Positions 7,933-17,336 are shown, numbered from the stretch's first letter. The stretch is DNA of 64,000 nt from Sinorhizobium arboris LMG 14919 (GCF_000427465.1 NZ_ATYB01000014.1:3103058-3167057); one strand, 5' to 3'. The notes: a model not told the origin generated them from the sequence alone. Translations and numbers: made by a program.

Positions 7933-9150
7933 TCAGCGATTGCGCGCAGCCAGCGTGCGCAGGCGCAGCGCGTTGAGCTTGATGAAGCCGGCGGCGTCCT
8001 TCTGGTCGTAGGCTCCCTGGTCGTCCTCGAAGGTGACGAGCTTGTCGGAATAGAGCGACTTGCCGCTTTCGCGGCCGATGACCATGACGTTGCCCTTGTA
8101 GAGCTTCAACGTCACTTCGCCCTCCACATGCTCCTGGCTCTTGTCGATCGCCGCCTGCAGCATTTCACGCTCCGGCGAGAACCAGAAGCCGTAATAGATG
8201 AGCTCCGCATAGCGCGGCATCAGCTCGTCCTTCAGATGCGCCGCACCGCGGTCGAGCGTGATGCTCTCGATCGCCCGATGGGCCGCAAGCAGGATCGTGC
8301 CGCCGGGGGTCTCGTAGACGCCGCGCGACTTCATGCCGACGAAGCGGTTCTCGACGAGATCGAGACGGCCGATGCCGTTGTCGCGGCCGTATTCGTTGAG
8401 CTTGGCAAGCAGCGTTGCCGGCGACATGCGCACGCCGTCGATCGACACGGCATCGCCGCGCTCGAAACCGATCTTGATGACGGTCGCCTTGTCCGGCGCG
8501 GCTTCCGGCGAAATGGTGCGCATATGCACATATTCGGGAGCTTCCTGAGCCGGATCCTCCAGCACTTTTCCTTCCGATGAGGAGTGCAGGAGGTTGGCGT
8601 CAACCGAGAAGGGCGCCTCGCCCTTCTTGTCCTTGGCGACCGGGATCTGGTGCTTTTCGGCAAATTCCAGCAATTCCGTGCGGCTCTTGAACGACCAGTC
8701 CCGCCAGGGGGCGATGATCTTGATGTCCGGATTGAGCGCGTAGGCCGAAAGTTCGAAGCGGACCTGGTCGTTGCCCTTGCCGGTCGCGCCATGGGCTATC
8801 GCGTCGGCGCCGGTCTTCCTGGCAATGTCGATGAGGTGCTTGGAGATCAGCGGACGGGCGATCGACGTGCCGAGCAGGTAGACGCCCTCGTAGACGGCAT
8901 TGGCTCGGAACATCGGGAAGACGAAATCACGCACGAATTCCTCGCGGACGTCCTCGATGTAGATCTCCTTGATGCCGAGCATCTCCGCCTTCTTGCGCGC
9001 CGGCTCCAGCTCCTCGCCCTGGCCGAGGTCGGCGGTGAAGGTCACCACTTCGGCGCCCAGTTCCGTTTGGAGCCATTTGAGGATGATCGAGGTGTCGAGA
9101 CCACCGGAATAGGCGAGAACGACCTTCTTCACGTCTTTATGCGATGCCAT
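7933..9150 (-). CDS. argG: Argininosuccinate synthase
   Basis: ArgG joins citrulline and aspartate using ATP in arginine synthesis. The 405-residue protein has the P-loop-like AYSGGLDTS near residue 14, then [28 protein letters not shown] and the substrate-binding [19 protein letters not shown]. The length matches the bacterial type 1 enzyme. The leader immediately before the ATG is made of 18-bp tandem repeats. It is a single gene with its own promoter region. Confidence 0.98.
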   Translation of the reverse strand: MASHKDVKKVVLAYSGGLDTSIILKWLQTELGAEVVTFTADLGQGEELEPARKKAEMLGIKEIYIEDVREEFVRDFVFPMFRANAVYEGVYLLGTSIARPLISKHLIDIARKTGADAIAHGATGKGNDQVRFELSAYALNPDIKIIAPWRDWSFKSRTELLEFAEKHQIPVAKDKKGEAPFSVDANLLHSSSEGKVLEDPAQEAPEYVHMRTISPEAAPDKATVIKIGFERGDAVSIDGVRMSPATLLAKLNEYGRDNGIGRLDLVENRFVGMKSRGVYETPGGTILLAAHRAIESITLDRGAAHLKDELMPRYAELIYYGFWFSPEREMLQAAIDKSQEHVEGEVTLKLYKGNVMVIGRESGKSLYSDKLVTFEDDQGAYDQKDAAGFIKLNALRLRTLAARNR

Positions 9151-9151
9151 G

Positions 9152-9205
9152 GTTTCTGTCCGTCTGTTCGTTTCTGTCCGTCTGCCCGTTTATGTCAGGC
9201 TCTCG
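9152..9205. repeat. Three 18-bp tandem repeats at the argG start, in a 316-bp gap
   Basis: GTTTCTGTCCGTCTGTTC at 9152-9169 is repeated with two changes at 9170-9187 and more weakly at 9188-9205. The array begins two bases from the argG start codon, so one unit covers the ribosome-binding region (GGACAG on the minus strand). The rest of the 9151-9466 gap holds no gene that I can support and should contain the divergent argG and LysE promoters. Confidence 0.65.
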
Positions 9206-9466
9206 GGGCGGCAATGCCGCATCGAAAATCTGCGGCACTTTAGCCAGAACTTGAAGGGATACAAGCATTACAGCGCCGCGCGTCGAAAATTGACATATGC
9301 GGATTGTCCGGCCGAGGCATCTTTCAGACGCGGAAGGCCGGTGCAGCACGTGACGATGCTGAATCTGCCAGGACTGAGGAAATGCGCCGGTTGATACGCG
9401 CGAATCCTCTGGCAAAATCGCGGCGGCGGCAGTATCAGCAAGAAGCATCCGCGTGAGGACTATGCC

Positions 9467-10108
9467 ATGGACTTCGTTCCCAGTCTGCCAACACTGCTCG
9501 CTTTCGCCGCTGCAAGCCTCCTTCTCGCCGCGACGCCGGGACCCGACATGACGCTTTCGATCAGCCGGGCGCTGGCGCAGGGAAAGAAGGCTGCCTTTTT
9601 CGTCGTGGTCGGCACAGGACTGGGCATCGTCGTCCATACGCTGCTCGTCGCATTCGGCATCTCGGCGCTGATCACCGCATCCCCGACCGCCTTCCTGGTG
9701 CTGAAGACCGGTGGCGCCGCCTATCTCCTCTGGCTCGCGATTCAGGCGATCCGCTACGGGTCCAGCCTCTCGGTGACGAAGGTGACGGAGGCGAAGGGTA
9801 CCGCCCTTTCGAACATCGCGACCGGGTTCTCGGTCAACATTCTGAACCCGAAGGTCGTGATCTTCTTCATGACGTTCCTGCCGCAGTTCGTCACCGCGAA
9901 CGATCCCGCCGTGACCGGCAAGCTGCTCTTTCTCGGCTTCTTCTTCATCGTCATAGGCATGCCGGTCAACGCGATGGTCGTCCTCGCCGCCGATTGGCTT
10001 GCCGCCTGGCTGCAGCGCAACCAACGCGTGATGCGGGCGATCGACTACAGCTTCGCCGGCGTCTTCTCGATTTTTGCCGTGAAGATTTTCCTGACGCAGG
10101 CGCGCTGA
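9467..10108 (+). CDS. LysE/RhtB-family amino acid exporter
   Basis: This is an inner-membrane exporter of 213 residues with six predicted hydrophobic segments. The N-terminal LLAATPGPDMTLSISRALAQG is the LysE/RhtB signature, followed by LKTGGAAYLLWLAIQAIRYG and the NPKVVIFFMTFLPQFV motif. Family members expel Lys/Arg, homoserine lactone or threonine; the substrate here is unknown. It stands alone, divergent from argG, and a RIME-type palindrome lies just downstream. Confidence 0.92.
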   Translation: MDFVPSLPTLLAFAAASLLLAATPGPDMTLSISRALAQGKKAAFFVVVGTGLGIVVHTLLVAFGISALITASPTAFLVLKTGGAAYLLWLAIQAIRYGSSLSVTKVTEAKGTALSNIATGFSVNILNPKVVIFFMTFLPQFVTANDPAVTGKLLFLGFFFIVIGMPVNAMVVLAADWLAAWLQRNQRVMRAIDYSFAGVFSIFAVKIFLTQAR

Positions 10109-10136
10109 GATTACCTCCGGGCGCTTGCGATTATTT

Positions 10137-10324
10137 GCCCCTCATCTGCCTGCCGGCATCTTCTCCCCGTCCTGACGGGGAGAAGAGACAAGCGGCAAGA
10201 TCCGCATACCTCGCTACCCAAATGTCGAGCCGATATTCAAGGTCGCGGATCGAGCGCCGAGATCGCGGCGTGCGCTCTTCTCCCCGTCCTACGGGGAGAA
10301 GATGCCGGCAGGCAGATGAGGGGC
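10137..10324. repeat. Rhizobial intergenic mosaic palindrome pair (RIME-type)
   Basis: Two arms of about 50 bp (10137-10186 and 10275-10324) are inverted copies of each other, both with GCCCCTCATCTGCCTGCCGG at the outer side. Each arm holds an internal palindrome, TTCTCCCCGTCC(TG)ACGGGGAGAA. About 88 bp of unrelated sequence lies between the arms. Such elements occur many times in rhizobial genomes and form strong secondary structure. Placed between convergent LysE and ABC genes, it may terminate transcription from both sides. Confidence 0.85.
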
Positions 10325-10343
10325 CACACCCGCCCAAACCTTG

Positions 10344-11138
10344 TCAGCCGATCAGCAGCGCATCGTCGTCCAGCGTCTGCCCGCGGATGCGGCGGAACAT
10401 GGCGATGAGGTCTTCCACTTGCAGCGTCTTGCGGCTGTCGCCGGCAACGTCGAGCACGATCTCGCCGCCATGGAGCATGATGGTGCGATGGCCGAAATCG
10501 AGCGCCTGGCGCATCGAATGCGTCACCATCAGCGTCGTCAGTTTGCGCTCCGAGACGATCTTCTGGGTCAGGTTCATGATGAACTCGGCCATGCCCGGAT
10601 CGAGCGCCGCCGTGTGCTCGTCGAGCAGCAGCACCTGCGAGCCGGCAAGCGTCGCCATCACCAGCGAGACCGCCTGGCGCTGACCGCCCGAAAGCAGGTC
10701 CATGCGGTCGCGCATGCGGTTTTCCAGGCCGAGATTGAGCTCGGCGATGCGCTCGCTGAAATGCGCGCGGCGCTTCGAGCCGAGCGCCGGCGTCAAGCCG
10801 CGGCTTTCGCCGCGCCTGGCGGCCAGCGCCAGGTTTTCTTCGATCGAGAGCGCCCCGCAGCTGCCGGCAAGCGGATCCTGGAAGACTCGCGCAACGAGTC
10901 CGGCGCGAGCCGCTGTACCCTTGCGGGTCACCTCCGTAGTGCCGATCGTGACGCGGCCGCCGCTCGGCAGAACGTCGCCCGCGAGAACCCCGAGAAGCGT
11001 CGACTTGCCGGCGCCGTTCGAACCGATGACCGTAACGAAGGAGCCTTCTTCGATCGTCAGGCTGACGCCGTTCAGCGCCTGCTTCTGGAGCGGCGTGCCC
11101 TTGCCGAAGACGACCTGGATGTTTTCGACGTTGATCAT
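10344..11138 (-). CDS. ABC importer ATP-binding protein (ABC_sub_bind system)
   Basis: This is the cytoplasmic ATPase of a three-gene importer and is 264 residues from MINVENIQVVFGKG. It has Walker A GSNGAGKST, the signature LLSGGQRQAVSL, Walker B VLLLDEHTAALDP and the switch histidine in LMVTHSM. Note that the residue after Walker B is DEH, not the common DEP. The frame is open far upstream, but the start at 11138 overlaps the permease stop (11135) by four bases, showing translational coupling. The substrate is unknown. Confidence 0.93.
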   Translation of the reverse strand: MINVENIQVVFGKGTPLQKQALNGVSLTIEEGSFVTVIGSNGAGKSTLLGVLAGDVLPSGGRVTIGTTEVTRKGTAARAGLVARVFQDPLAGSCGALSIEENLALAARRGESRGLTPALGSKRRAHFSERIAELNLGLENRMRDRMDLLSGGQRQAVSLVMATLAGSQVLLLDEHTAALDPGMAEFIMNLTQKIVSERKLTTLMVTHSMRQALDFGHRTIMLHGGEIVLDVAGDSRKTLQVEDLIAMFRRIRGQTLDDDALLIG

Positions 11139-12010
11139 GCGGCACCTCGGCGCAGACGGGGCAGAATGAGCGCTATCGTCACGAGCAGCGCGGTCACGAA
11201 ATTGAGGTCGGAAGCCTGCAGGCCGAGCGTATCGGTCGAAAGCGCCAGCTGAATGGCAATGCGATAGAGGATCGACCCGAGCACGCAGCCGATGAGCGCG
11301 ATCAGAATGCCGCGAGCGCCGAGCAGCGTCTCGCCGATGATCACGGCGGCAAGCCCGACGACGATCGTCCCGACGCCCGAGGTCACGTCGGCAAAGCCGT
11401 TCGTCTGTGCAAAGAGCGCGCCGCCGAGGGCGACCAGCGCGTTGGAAATCGCCATGCCGAGATAGATCTGCCGGCTGGTGTCGACGCCTTGCGCCCGCGC
11501 CATGCGTGAATTGGCGCCCGTCGCCCGCATCGCCAGGCCCGCATCGCTTTCGAGGAAGCGCCAGACGAGGACGACGGCGACGGCAACCAGAATGCCGACG
11601 AAGAGCGGCCGCACGTAGAAATCCCTCAGGCCCAGCCCGTAGAAGGGCGAAAGCATCGTGTCGGCATTGATCAGCGCGACGTTCGGCCTGCCCATGACAC
11701 GGAGATTGACCGAGAAGAGCGCAATCATCGTCAGGATGGAGGCGAGCAGATTCAGGATCTTGAATCGCACGTTCAGGAGCGCCGTCACCATGCCCGCGGC
11801 TGCACCGGCGACCATCGCCACCGTCGCGGCAAGCCACGGATTGACGCCGGCGATGATCAGAACCGCGGTGACTGCGGCGCCAAGCGGAAACGAGCCGTCA
11901 ACGGTGAGATCAGGAAAGTCGAGCACCCGGAAGGCGAGAAAGACGCCGACGGCGACGAAGGCATAGACAAGCCCCAGTTCCACGGCTCCCCAGAAAGCGA
12001 TTTGACTCAA
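11135..12010 (-). CDS. ABC importer permease (branched-chain-amino-acid-type fold)
   Basis: This multi-helix inner-membrane permease resembles LivH-type subunits. Features include RVLDFPDLTVDGSFPLGAAV near the N-terminus and a GMAISNALVALGGALFAQTNGFAD stretch of the type that carries the EAA-like loop. The start is uncertain. I prefer TTG at 12010 (coding for Met-Ser-Gln-Ile-Ala-Phe) with AGAGGA nine bases upstream; ATG 12064 gives 18 more residues unlike the family. It lies between the binding protein and the ATPase, all on the minus strand. Confidence 0.88.
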   Translation of the reverse strand: MSQIAFWGAVELGLVYAFVAVGVFLAFRVLDFPDLTVDGSFPLGAAVTAVLIIAGVNPWLAATVAMVAGAAAGMVTALLNVRFKILNLLASILTMIALFSVNLRVMGRPNVALINADTMLSPFYGLGLRDFYVRPLFVGILVAVAVVLVWRFLESDAGLAMRATGANSRMARAQGVDTSRQIYLGMAISNALVALGGALFAQTNGFADVTSGVGTIVVGLAAVIIGETLLGARGILIALIGCVLGSILYRIAIQLALSTDTLGLQASDLNFVTALLVTIALILPRLRRGAA

Positions 12011-12121
12011 CGCCGGCAGTCCTCTTCTCGGATGTTCCGCAGGCGTAAGGCGCATGCGGAGCACGTATTCTGAAGTTGAAGTGGGATGCGTACCATTTCC
12101 TCATCCCACTCGATAAGCGAA

Positions 12122-12146
12122 CCGCCCCCGTATGGAACGGAGGCGG
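12122..12146 (-). promoter_or_regulatory. Intercistronic hairpin after the binding-protein gene
   Basis: CCGCCCCCGT and ACGGAGGCGG pair with one mismatch around a five-base loop, 35 bases after the binding-protein stop and before the permease. No T-run follows on the minus strand. It could protect the upstream message and so raise binding-protein expression relative to the membrane parts. Confidence 0.4.
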
Positions 12147-12180
12147 CAAAAGACAATAATTGCCCGGAGAGGGCGGATCG

Positions 12181-13134
12181 TTACTCGATCGTGCGCGTGG
12201 CCCGGCCGACGACGCTCTCCGGCAGGGTGATCCCCATCCGGGTGGCGGCGCCCTTGTTGATCACGAGATCGGTTCCGGCGGCGACCTTCACGGCGATGTC
12301 GCCGGGGTTTTCACCCTTGAGGACGCGAACGACCACCTCGCCCGTCTGCTTGCCGACGTCGTAGTAGTTGAATCCCAGCGCCGCGACCGCGCCGCGGGAG
12401 ACGGAGTCGGTGTCGGCGGTGAAGAGCGGCAGCTTGCTTTCCTCTGCGACGGCGACCGCGCCTTCGAGCGCGGAGATGATGGTGTTGTCCGTCGGGATAT
12501 AGATCGCGTCGGCGCGACCGACGAGCGCACGCGCCGCACCCTGGACCTCGGCCGATTTGGTCGCGGCGGATTCGACGACGGTGAGGCCCGCCTTCCCGGC
12601 TTCTTCCTTGAGGACAGCCAGCAGCGAAACGGAGTTCGCTTCGCCGGAATTGTAGAGATATCCGATCGTCTTGACGTCCGGCAGGATCTCCTTGATCAGC
12701 GCCACGTGCTCGGCAACCGGCGAGAGGTCGGAAAGGCCGGTGACGTTGCCGCCGGGCTTCTCCATGTCCTTGACGAGCTGCGCGCCCAGCGGATCGGAGA
12801 CGGCGGTGAAGACAACAGGAATATCGCGGGTGGAGGAAACCACGGCCTGGGCCGACGGGGTGGAGATCGGCACGATCACGCTCGGGGCCTCGCCGGCGAA
12901 CTGGCGGGCGATCTGTGCTGCGGTCGCCGGATTGCCTTGGGCCGACTCGTAGATGAACTTGAGGTTCTCGCCTTCCTTGTAGCCGGCGGCGGCGAGTGCG
13001 TCCTTGACGCCGTCGCGGGCGGCATCAAGCGCCGGATGTTCGACGATTGCCGTGACGGCAACCGTGACCTCGTCGGCGCGTGCCGGCAAAGAAAGCGCGA
13101 CCGTGGCGGCAAGCGCGATGAGAAGCGAACGCAT
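12181..13134 (-). CDS. ABC transporter substrate-binding protein (ABC_sub_bind family)
   Basis: This periplasmic solute receptor of 317 residues has a clear Sec signal peptide (MRSLLIALAATVALSLPARA) and is not a lipoprotein. The mature part has the two-lobed pattern of the ABC_sub_bind family: VAVTAIVEHPALDAARDGVK at the start, QIARQFAGEAPSVIVPIS, VVFTAVSDPLGAQLVKDMEK and VTGLSDLSPV. Some relatives bind tryptophan or other aromatic compounds. That is family knowledge, not shown here. It is the first gene of the importer operon. Confidence 0.93.
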   Translation of the reverse strand: MRSLLIALAATVALSLPARADEVTVAVTAIVEHPALDAARDGVKDALAAAGYKEGENLKFIYESAQGNPATAAQIARQFAGEAPSVIVPISTPSAQAVVSSTRDIPVVFTAVSDPLGAQLVKDMEKPGGNVTGLSDLSPVAEHVALIKEILPDVKTIGYLYNSGEANSVSLLAVLKEEAGKAGLTVVESAATKSAEVQGAARALVGRADAIYIPTDNTIISALEGAVAVAEESKLPLFTADTDSVSRGAVAALGFNYYDVGKQTGEVVVRVLKGENPGDIAVKVAAGTDLVINKGAATRMGITLPESVVGRATRTIE

Positions 13135-13321
13135 GGGTGTCCTCCGGTTTTTGGTTGGCGATTTCCGGGAAGGCCGGCTAACGTCCCTCCCGCATCCCGC
13201 TTCAGAATAATTTTGCCGCTTTCTTAGGAAAGCCGGGGTCCGAAATCAATCGGCGCGAACAGCTTCATCCATCAATCTTCTTCATCGATCGCGGTAAACG
13301 CGGGTGGACGCGGCGGACATC

Positions 13322-13390
13322 GTTCCCCACCCTAGCCCGCCCCCGCACCGGGAGCAAGGTGACGGCAGGCGGACGGGCCGAAACCGGCAA
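13322..13390. repeat. Degenerate RIME-like sequence after rlmN
   Basis: CCCACCCTAGCCCGCCCCCGCACCGGGAGCAAGGTGACGGCAGGCGGACGGG lies between the ABC binding-protein gene and the 3' end of rlmN. It follows the pattern of the mosaic palindromes elsewhere in the window, with many changes. Nothing else was recognised in the 266-bp gap 13135-13400. Confidence 0.35.
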
Positions 13391-13400
13391 AATGCTCGCC

Positions 13401-14636
13401 TCAATCCTCGCCGTGATTGGCGATCATCATCGCCTCGAAGGCGAGGCGATCGACCTTGCGCATGCGCTCCGATTCCGACTTGAGCTGGCCGCAGGCGGCA
13501 AGAATGTCGCGGCCGCGTGGGGTGCGGATCGGCGAGGCGTAGCCGGCCTGGTTGATGAAATCGGCGAACTTTTCGATCTGCTCCCAGTCCGAGCACTGGT
13601 AATTGGTACCGGGCCAGGGGTTGAAGGGGATCAGGTTGATCTTGGCCGGGATTCCCTTCAGGAGCTTCACCAGTTCCTTGGCGTCTTCCAGGCTGTCGTT
13701 GACGTCCTTCAGCATCACATATTCGAAGGTGATGCGGCGGGCATTCGACAGGCCCGGATAGGCGCGGCAGGCCTCCATCAGCTCCTTCAGCGGATATTTC
13801 CTGTTGATCGGCACCAGCATGTCGCGCAGATCGTCGCGCACGGCATGAAGCGAAATCGCGAGCATTACCCCGATTTCCTCACCGGTGCGGTAGATCTCGG
13901 GCACGATGCCGGAGGTCGAAAGGGTGATGCGCCGCTTCGACAGCGACAGCCCGTCGCCGTCGGACGCGATCAGCAGCGCCGTCTTGACGTTCTCGAAATT
14001 GTAGAGCGGCTCGCCCATCCCCATCATCACGATGTTGGTGATCTTGCGGCCTTCCGCCGGTACGATCGCGCCCTGAGGCGTGTCGCGCTCGGGGAAATCG
14101 CCGAGCCGGTCGCGGGCGAGCAGAAGTTGCGAGAGTATCTCTTCCGCCGTCAGATTGCGTACCAGCTTCTGCGTACCGGTGTGACAGAAGGAACAGGTGA
14201 GCGTGCAGCCGACCTGGCTCGAAATGCAAAGCGTGCCGCGGCCTTCCTCGGGAATGTAGACCGTCTCGATCTCCACCGGACGGCCGGCGCCCCGCGGCGG
14301 AAAGCGCAGGAGCCACTTGCGTGTGCCGTCGCCGGAGACCTGCTCTTCGACGATCTCCGGCCGCGCAATGGTGAAATGCTCTTTCAGCATCTCGCGCATG
14401 TCCTTGGAGACGTTGGACATCTCGTTGAAATCCGAGACGCCGCGGACATAAAGCCAGTGCCAGAGCTGACTGACGCGCATCTTAACCTGGCGTTCCGGCA
14501 CGCCCTTCTCGACGAGCAGCTTCGCCATGTCTTCGCGCAACAGACCGATCAGCGACGGCTTTTCCGGCTGTGGCGCAAGCCGCATTTGCGGCGCCCTGGC
14601 GATGTCCGCCCTGTTCAAGGTTTCAGTGGCTGCCAT
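13401..14636 (-). CDS. rlmN: Dual-specificity 23S rRNA/tRNA adenine C2-methyltransferase RlmN
   Basis: This radical-SAM enzyme methylates A2503 of 23S rRNA and A37 of some tRNAs. The 411-residue protein starts at [16 protein letters not shown]. The radical-SAM cysteines are in [14 protein letters not shown], and it also has [26 protein letters not shown] and a C-terminal region with [10 protein letters not shown], where the Cys is the second catalytic cysteine. The frame runs on to 14780 without homology. In the core genome it may once have followed the IalB gene now at 30511; the secretion island lies between them. Confidence 0.96.
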   Translation of the reverse strand: MAATETLNRADIARAPQMRLAPQPEKPSLIGLLREDMAKLLVEKGVPERQVKMRVSQLWHWLYVRGVSDFNEMSNVSKDMREMLKEHFTIARPEIVEEQVSGDGTRKWLLRFPPRGAGRPVEIETVYIPEEGRGTLCISSQVGCTLTCSFCHTGTQKLVRNLTAEEILSQLLLARDRLGDFPERDTPQGAIVPAEGRKITNIVMMGMGEPLYNFENVKTALLIASDGDGLSLSKRRITLSTSGIVPEIYRTGEEIGVMLAISLHAVRDDLRDMLVPINRKYPLKELMEACRAYPGLSNARRITFEYVMLKDVNDSLEDAKELVKLLKGIPAKINLIPFNPWPGTNYQCSDWEQIEKFADFINQAGYASPIRTPRGRDILAACGQLKSESERMRKVDRLAFEAMMIANHGED

Positions 14637-14836
14637 GCTCGTATCGTCCTGTCGTAAAGCGACGGCTCGTCCGGAGGCGTTTCCGGATCCTGTTCCGATG
14701 CTCGAATTGAAAATCTGCCGAGCCTCGGTCGCGCGCTCGATGGGGGCGCAGGGGCTCCGAATTTGAGGGCGCTTTAGCATTCTTTTTGCGGCGAGTCACC
14801 AGGGACGTCTTTCTGCCCTGATCCGCCGGTCCACCC

Positions 14837-14872
14837 AATCGGGTAGGGGGCACTTTGTCCCCCTAACCCGAT
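14837..14872. repeat. 36-bp palindrome in the rlmN/island gap
   Basis: ATCGGGTAGGGGG and CCCCCTAACCCGAT form a near-perfect inverted repeat (one bulged base) around CACTTTGT. It lies in the 363-bp divergent region 14637-14999, where the core gene rlmN meets the secretion locus. It may be a terminator-like hairpin, a regulatory site or a trace of the island boundary. A weak promoter-like TTGACG / TTAACG pair with a 17-bp spacer follows at about 14918-14946. Confidence 0.55.
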
Positions 14873-14999
14873 CCGAGAACCGGCGGTGGACAGCGCAAAA
14901 ATCTTCTAAACTGCATTGACGAGTCGGCGCCGCGCTTGTTAACGCCTGCTGCACAACTATTGCCTGCAAGACGGGCAGAACGAGCAACGGGAAGACGAG

Positions 15000-15608
15000 A
15001 TGCCAAGAAACGCGGCCGCAATCACATTCCTGACCGGTGCGGCGATGCTGGGGGCGCCAGCGTCGTTTGCCGAGGAAGCACGGACGCCCGCAGCGCAGTC
15101 CTCGGCTGCTCCGGCGGCCGCCTTTAGTGAAGCTGCCGCTCGCCGCTTCGACGACTGGCACCACCGCTGTGCCGGGGTGACCGTGGCCGAGGGCAAGACG
15201 ATCACGCAATGTGAAGTGGTTCAAGTCGCCCGTGTCAAGCAGGGCGAGGAGGAAGTGAACGTGCTGACGCTCGCGTTCGCGAAGGCGGACCCGAACAAGG
15301 CAGGCAAGAAGGACGCCGGCGGGCTGATGCTGACGGCGCTGGTGCCGCTCAATGTCTATCTTCCGGCCGGATTCGGCGTCGACGCCGACGGCAAGCAGGT
15401 CGCCGATCTCGTTTATCGCAACTGCAACCAAGCGGGCTGCTTCGCCGAAAAGCGGCTGGCGCCGGCGGCGATCACTGCACTGAGCAAGGGTGCGAACGGC
15501 GCGGCGCGTCTCAAGCTGATGAACGGCCAGAACGTCGCGATCACCTTCTCGCTCAAGGGGCTGACGGCCGCGCTCGTCGAGCTGGACAAGCCAGTAGCGG
15601 CCGAGTAG
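15000..15608 (+). CDS. IalB-family (invasion-associated locus B) periplasmic protein
   Basis: The 202-residue protein has a signal peptide (residues 1 to about 24, ending ASFAEEA). The mature part follows the IalB pattern: RRFDDWHHRC with a conserved Cys, CEVVQVARV, LTALVPLNVYLPAGFGVDADG, the paired-cysteine segment YRNCNQAGCFAEKRL, and FSLKGLTAAL. IalB proteins are small beta-rich periplasmic or surface proteins named from Bartonella; the biochemical role is unknown. It is the first gene of the secretion operon, three bases before the TpsB start, so it is very likely an accessory of that system. A second IalB-family gene lies at the far side of the island (30511-31014). Confidence 0.85.
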   Translation: MPRNAAAITFLTGAAMLGAPASFAEEARTPAAQSSAAPAAAFSEAAARRFDDWHHRCAGVTVAEGKTITQCEVVQVARVKQGEEEVNVLTLAFAKADPNKAGKKDAGGLMLTALVPLNVYLPAGFGVDADGKQVADLVYRNCNQAGCFAEKRLAPAAITALSKGANGAARLKLMNGQNVAITFSLKGLTAALVELDKPVAAE

Positions 15609-15611
15609 CCC

Positions 15612-17321
15612 GTGCAGCGTTTGAGGGGTGGTATAGCCGTGGGCATGCTCACGGCGCTTTCGGGCGGCGTGGCGCTGGCGCAAACTCCGGCTGACGATTT
15701 CGCTCGCAACAAGGCGCAGGAAGCACGGGTTCAGCGGCTTGACGATCTCAGCCGGCGGACGCCGAAGTCCGAACCGGCGCAAGCCGAGCCGGACACGACG
15801 GCAGCGGGCGGCACCTGTTTCACCATCGACCGCGTCGTGGTCGAGGGCGCTCGGACAGTTCCGGCCAAGGCGGTTGCGGCGATCACCGGCCCCCATGCCG
15901 GCCGCTGCGTCGGCATCGGCGAGATCAACGGCCTGATGCGGGCGCTGACTGAGCTCTATCTCGACCGTGGCCTTGTCACCGCCCGCGTCTATGTGCCGGA
16001 TCAGGATATCGCCGAAAGCCGGGTGCTGAGGTTCGCCGTGGAGGAGGGTAAGCTCGCCGATATCTATCTCGACGGCAAGCCGTCCGCCTCCCGGCAGCTG
16101 GCGACCGCCTTTCCCGGAATCAAGGGCCGACCGGTCAATATCCGCGACATCGAGCAGGGGCTCGACCAGATCAACCGGCTGTCGTCGCGGAAGGCGAAGA
16201 CGGCGATGCTGCCCGGTCGCGAGGCCGGCGTGGCGATCCTCGACGTCGACATTGAGCAGGGCCAGCCGTGGCATTTCTCCATCGGCAACAGCAATCTCGG
16301 CCAGGAGCAGACCGGGATTTCGCAGAGCAGCGTGTCGTGGCGCCACGACAATCTCCTCGACCTCAACGACCTCTGGTCGTTCACCTACGAGCACAGCGGC
16401 CCCGACTATCCCGGCGACGGTGATGGATTTGGCGACAGCGACAGCTATGCGGGCTCGCTCAGCATCCCCTACGGCTACTGGACGGTGACCGCCAACGGCT
16501 CGTGGTACGAATACACAAGCGCAGTCGAGGGCGAGTCCTCGACGATGCAGACATCCGGCACCTCCGGCCAACTCGGGCTGACGGCTGACCGAGTCGTTCA
16601 TCGCGGTCAGAGTTCGCTGACGCTCGTCAGCCTCGGCCTCATCTACAAGGAGACCGACAACTTCCTGCTCGGCAACCGCATCGAGGTCGGCAGCCGGCAG
16701 TACACGGTCGGCTCGCTCGGGCTTTCTCACTCCACCCGCCTCTTCGGCGGCTCGTGGAGCTTCGAGCTCGGTGTCGATCAGGGGCTCGACCTGTTCGGCG
16801 CCGTGGAACCGGGATCCCCTTCGGCCGGCGAGGCCGATCCTCATTTCACCAAGCTCAACGCCACCGTCAACGCCTCGACGCCGTTCGATGTCGCCGGCGA
16901 GAACTTCATCGCCAGCGCCATCGCCAGCGGCCAGGTGACCGGTGACAACCTGTTCGGGGCCGAACAGATGGCGCTCGGCAGCTATGCCAACGTCCGCGGT
17001 TCGCGCGAAAGCCTGATCTTCGGGAACAACGGCTTCTTCGTCCGCACCGAACTCACCTGGCGGACCCTGCCATGGGAGGGCGAAGCAGGATTGACCGGGC
17101 TGCTTGGCGAATTCCGCCCCTATCTCGGCCTCGACCACGGCCGCATCTTCCGCCAGCCCCGCCATGCCATCGACGGCGGTCATCTCACCAGCTGGACGGC
17201 CGGCGCCCGGCTCACCGGCGGCAAGCTCGACCTCGATCTCGGCTATTCCGACGTCATCGCCAGTAGCGTGGCGGGTGCCGATACCGGGCTGCTGTTCGTC
17301 AACGCCACGATCAACTTCTAA
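15612..17321 (+). CDS. TpsB/FhaC/ShlB-family outer-membrane transporter
   Basis: TpsB proteins are 16-strand outer-membrane barrels that secrete one TpsA partner. The 569-residue product has a signal peptide (about 1-23, ending ALA), an N-terminal helix/linker, then POTRA-like repeats (FTIDRVVVEGARTVP from about residue 70; LRFAVEEGKLADIYLDGK from about 140). The barrel follows from about 215. The loop-6 motif appears as NVRGSRESLIFGNNGFFVRT, with VRGS instead of the common VRGY/F. The C-terminus ends in Phe, as expected for barrel assembly. The GTG start follows the IalB stop by three bases. Its substrate should be the product of 18076-29140. Confidence 0.93.
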   Translation: MQRLRGGIAVGMLTALSGGVALAQTPADDFARNKAQEARVQRLDDLSRRTPKSEPAQAEPDTTAAGGTCFTIDRVVVEGARTVPAKAVAAITGPHAGRCVGIGEINGLMRALTELYLDRGLVTARVYVPDQDIAESRVLRFAVEEGKLADIYLDGKPSASRQLATAFPGIKGRPVNIRDIEQGLDQINRLSSRKAKTAMLPGREAGVAILDVDIEQGQPWHFSIGNSNLGQEQTGISQSSVSWRHDNLLDLNDLWSFTYEHSGPDYPGDGDGFGDSDSYAGSLSIPYGYWTVTANGSWYEYTSAVEGESSTMQTSGTSGQLGLTADRVVHRGQSSLTLVSLGLIYKETDNFLLGNRIEVGSRQYTVGSLGLSHSTRLFGGSWSFELGVDQGLDLFGAVEPGSPSAGEADPHFTKLNATVNASTPFDVAGENFIASAIASGQVTGDNLFGAEQMALGSYANVRGSRESLIFGNNGFFVRTELTWRTLPWEGEAGLTGLLGEFRPYLGLDHGRIFRQPRHAIDGGHLTSWTAGARLTGGKLDLDLGYSDVIASSVAGADTGLLFVNATINF

Positions 17322-17336
17322 TCCCATGGACCGCCG

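Noticed and set aside
10131..10337. Short ORFs inside the RIME-type palindrome
   Set aside because: They arise from the repeat itself and have no ribosome site or homology.
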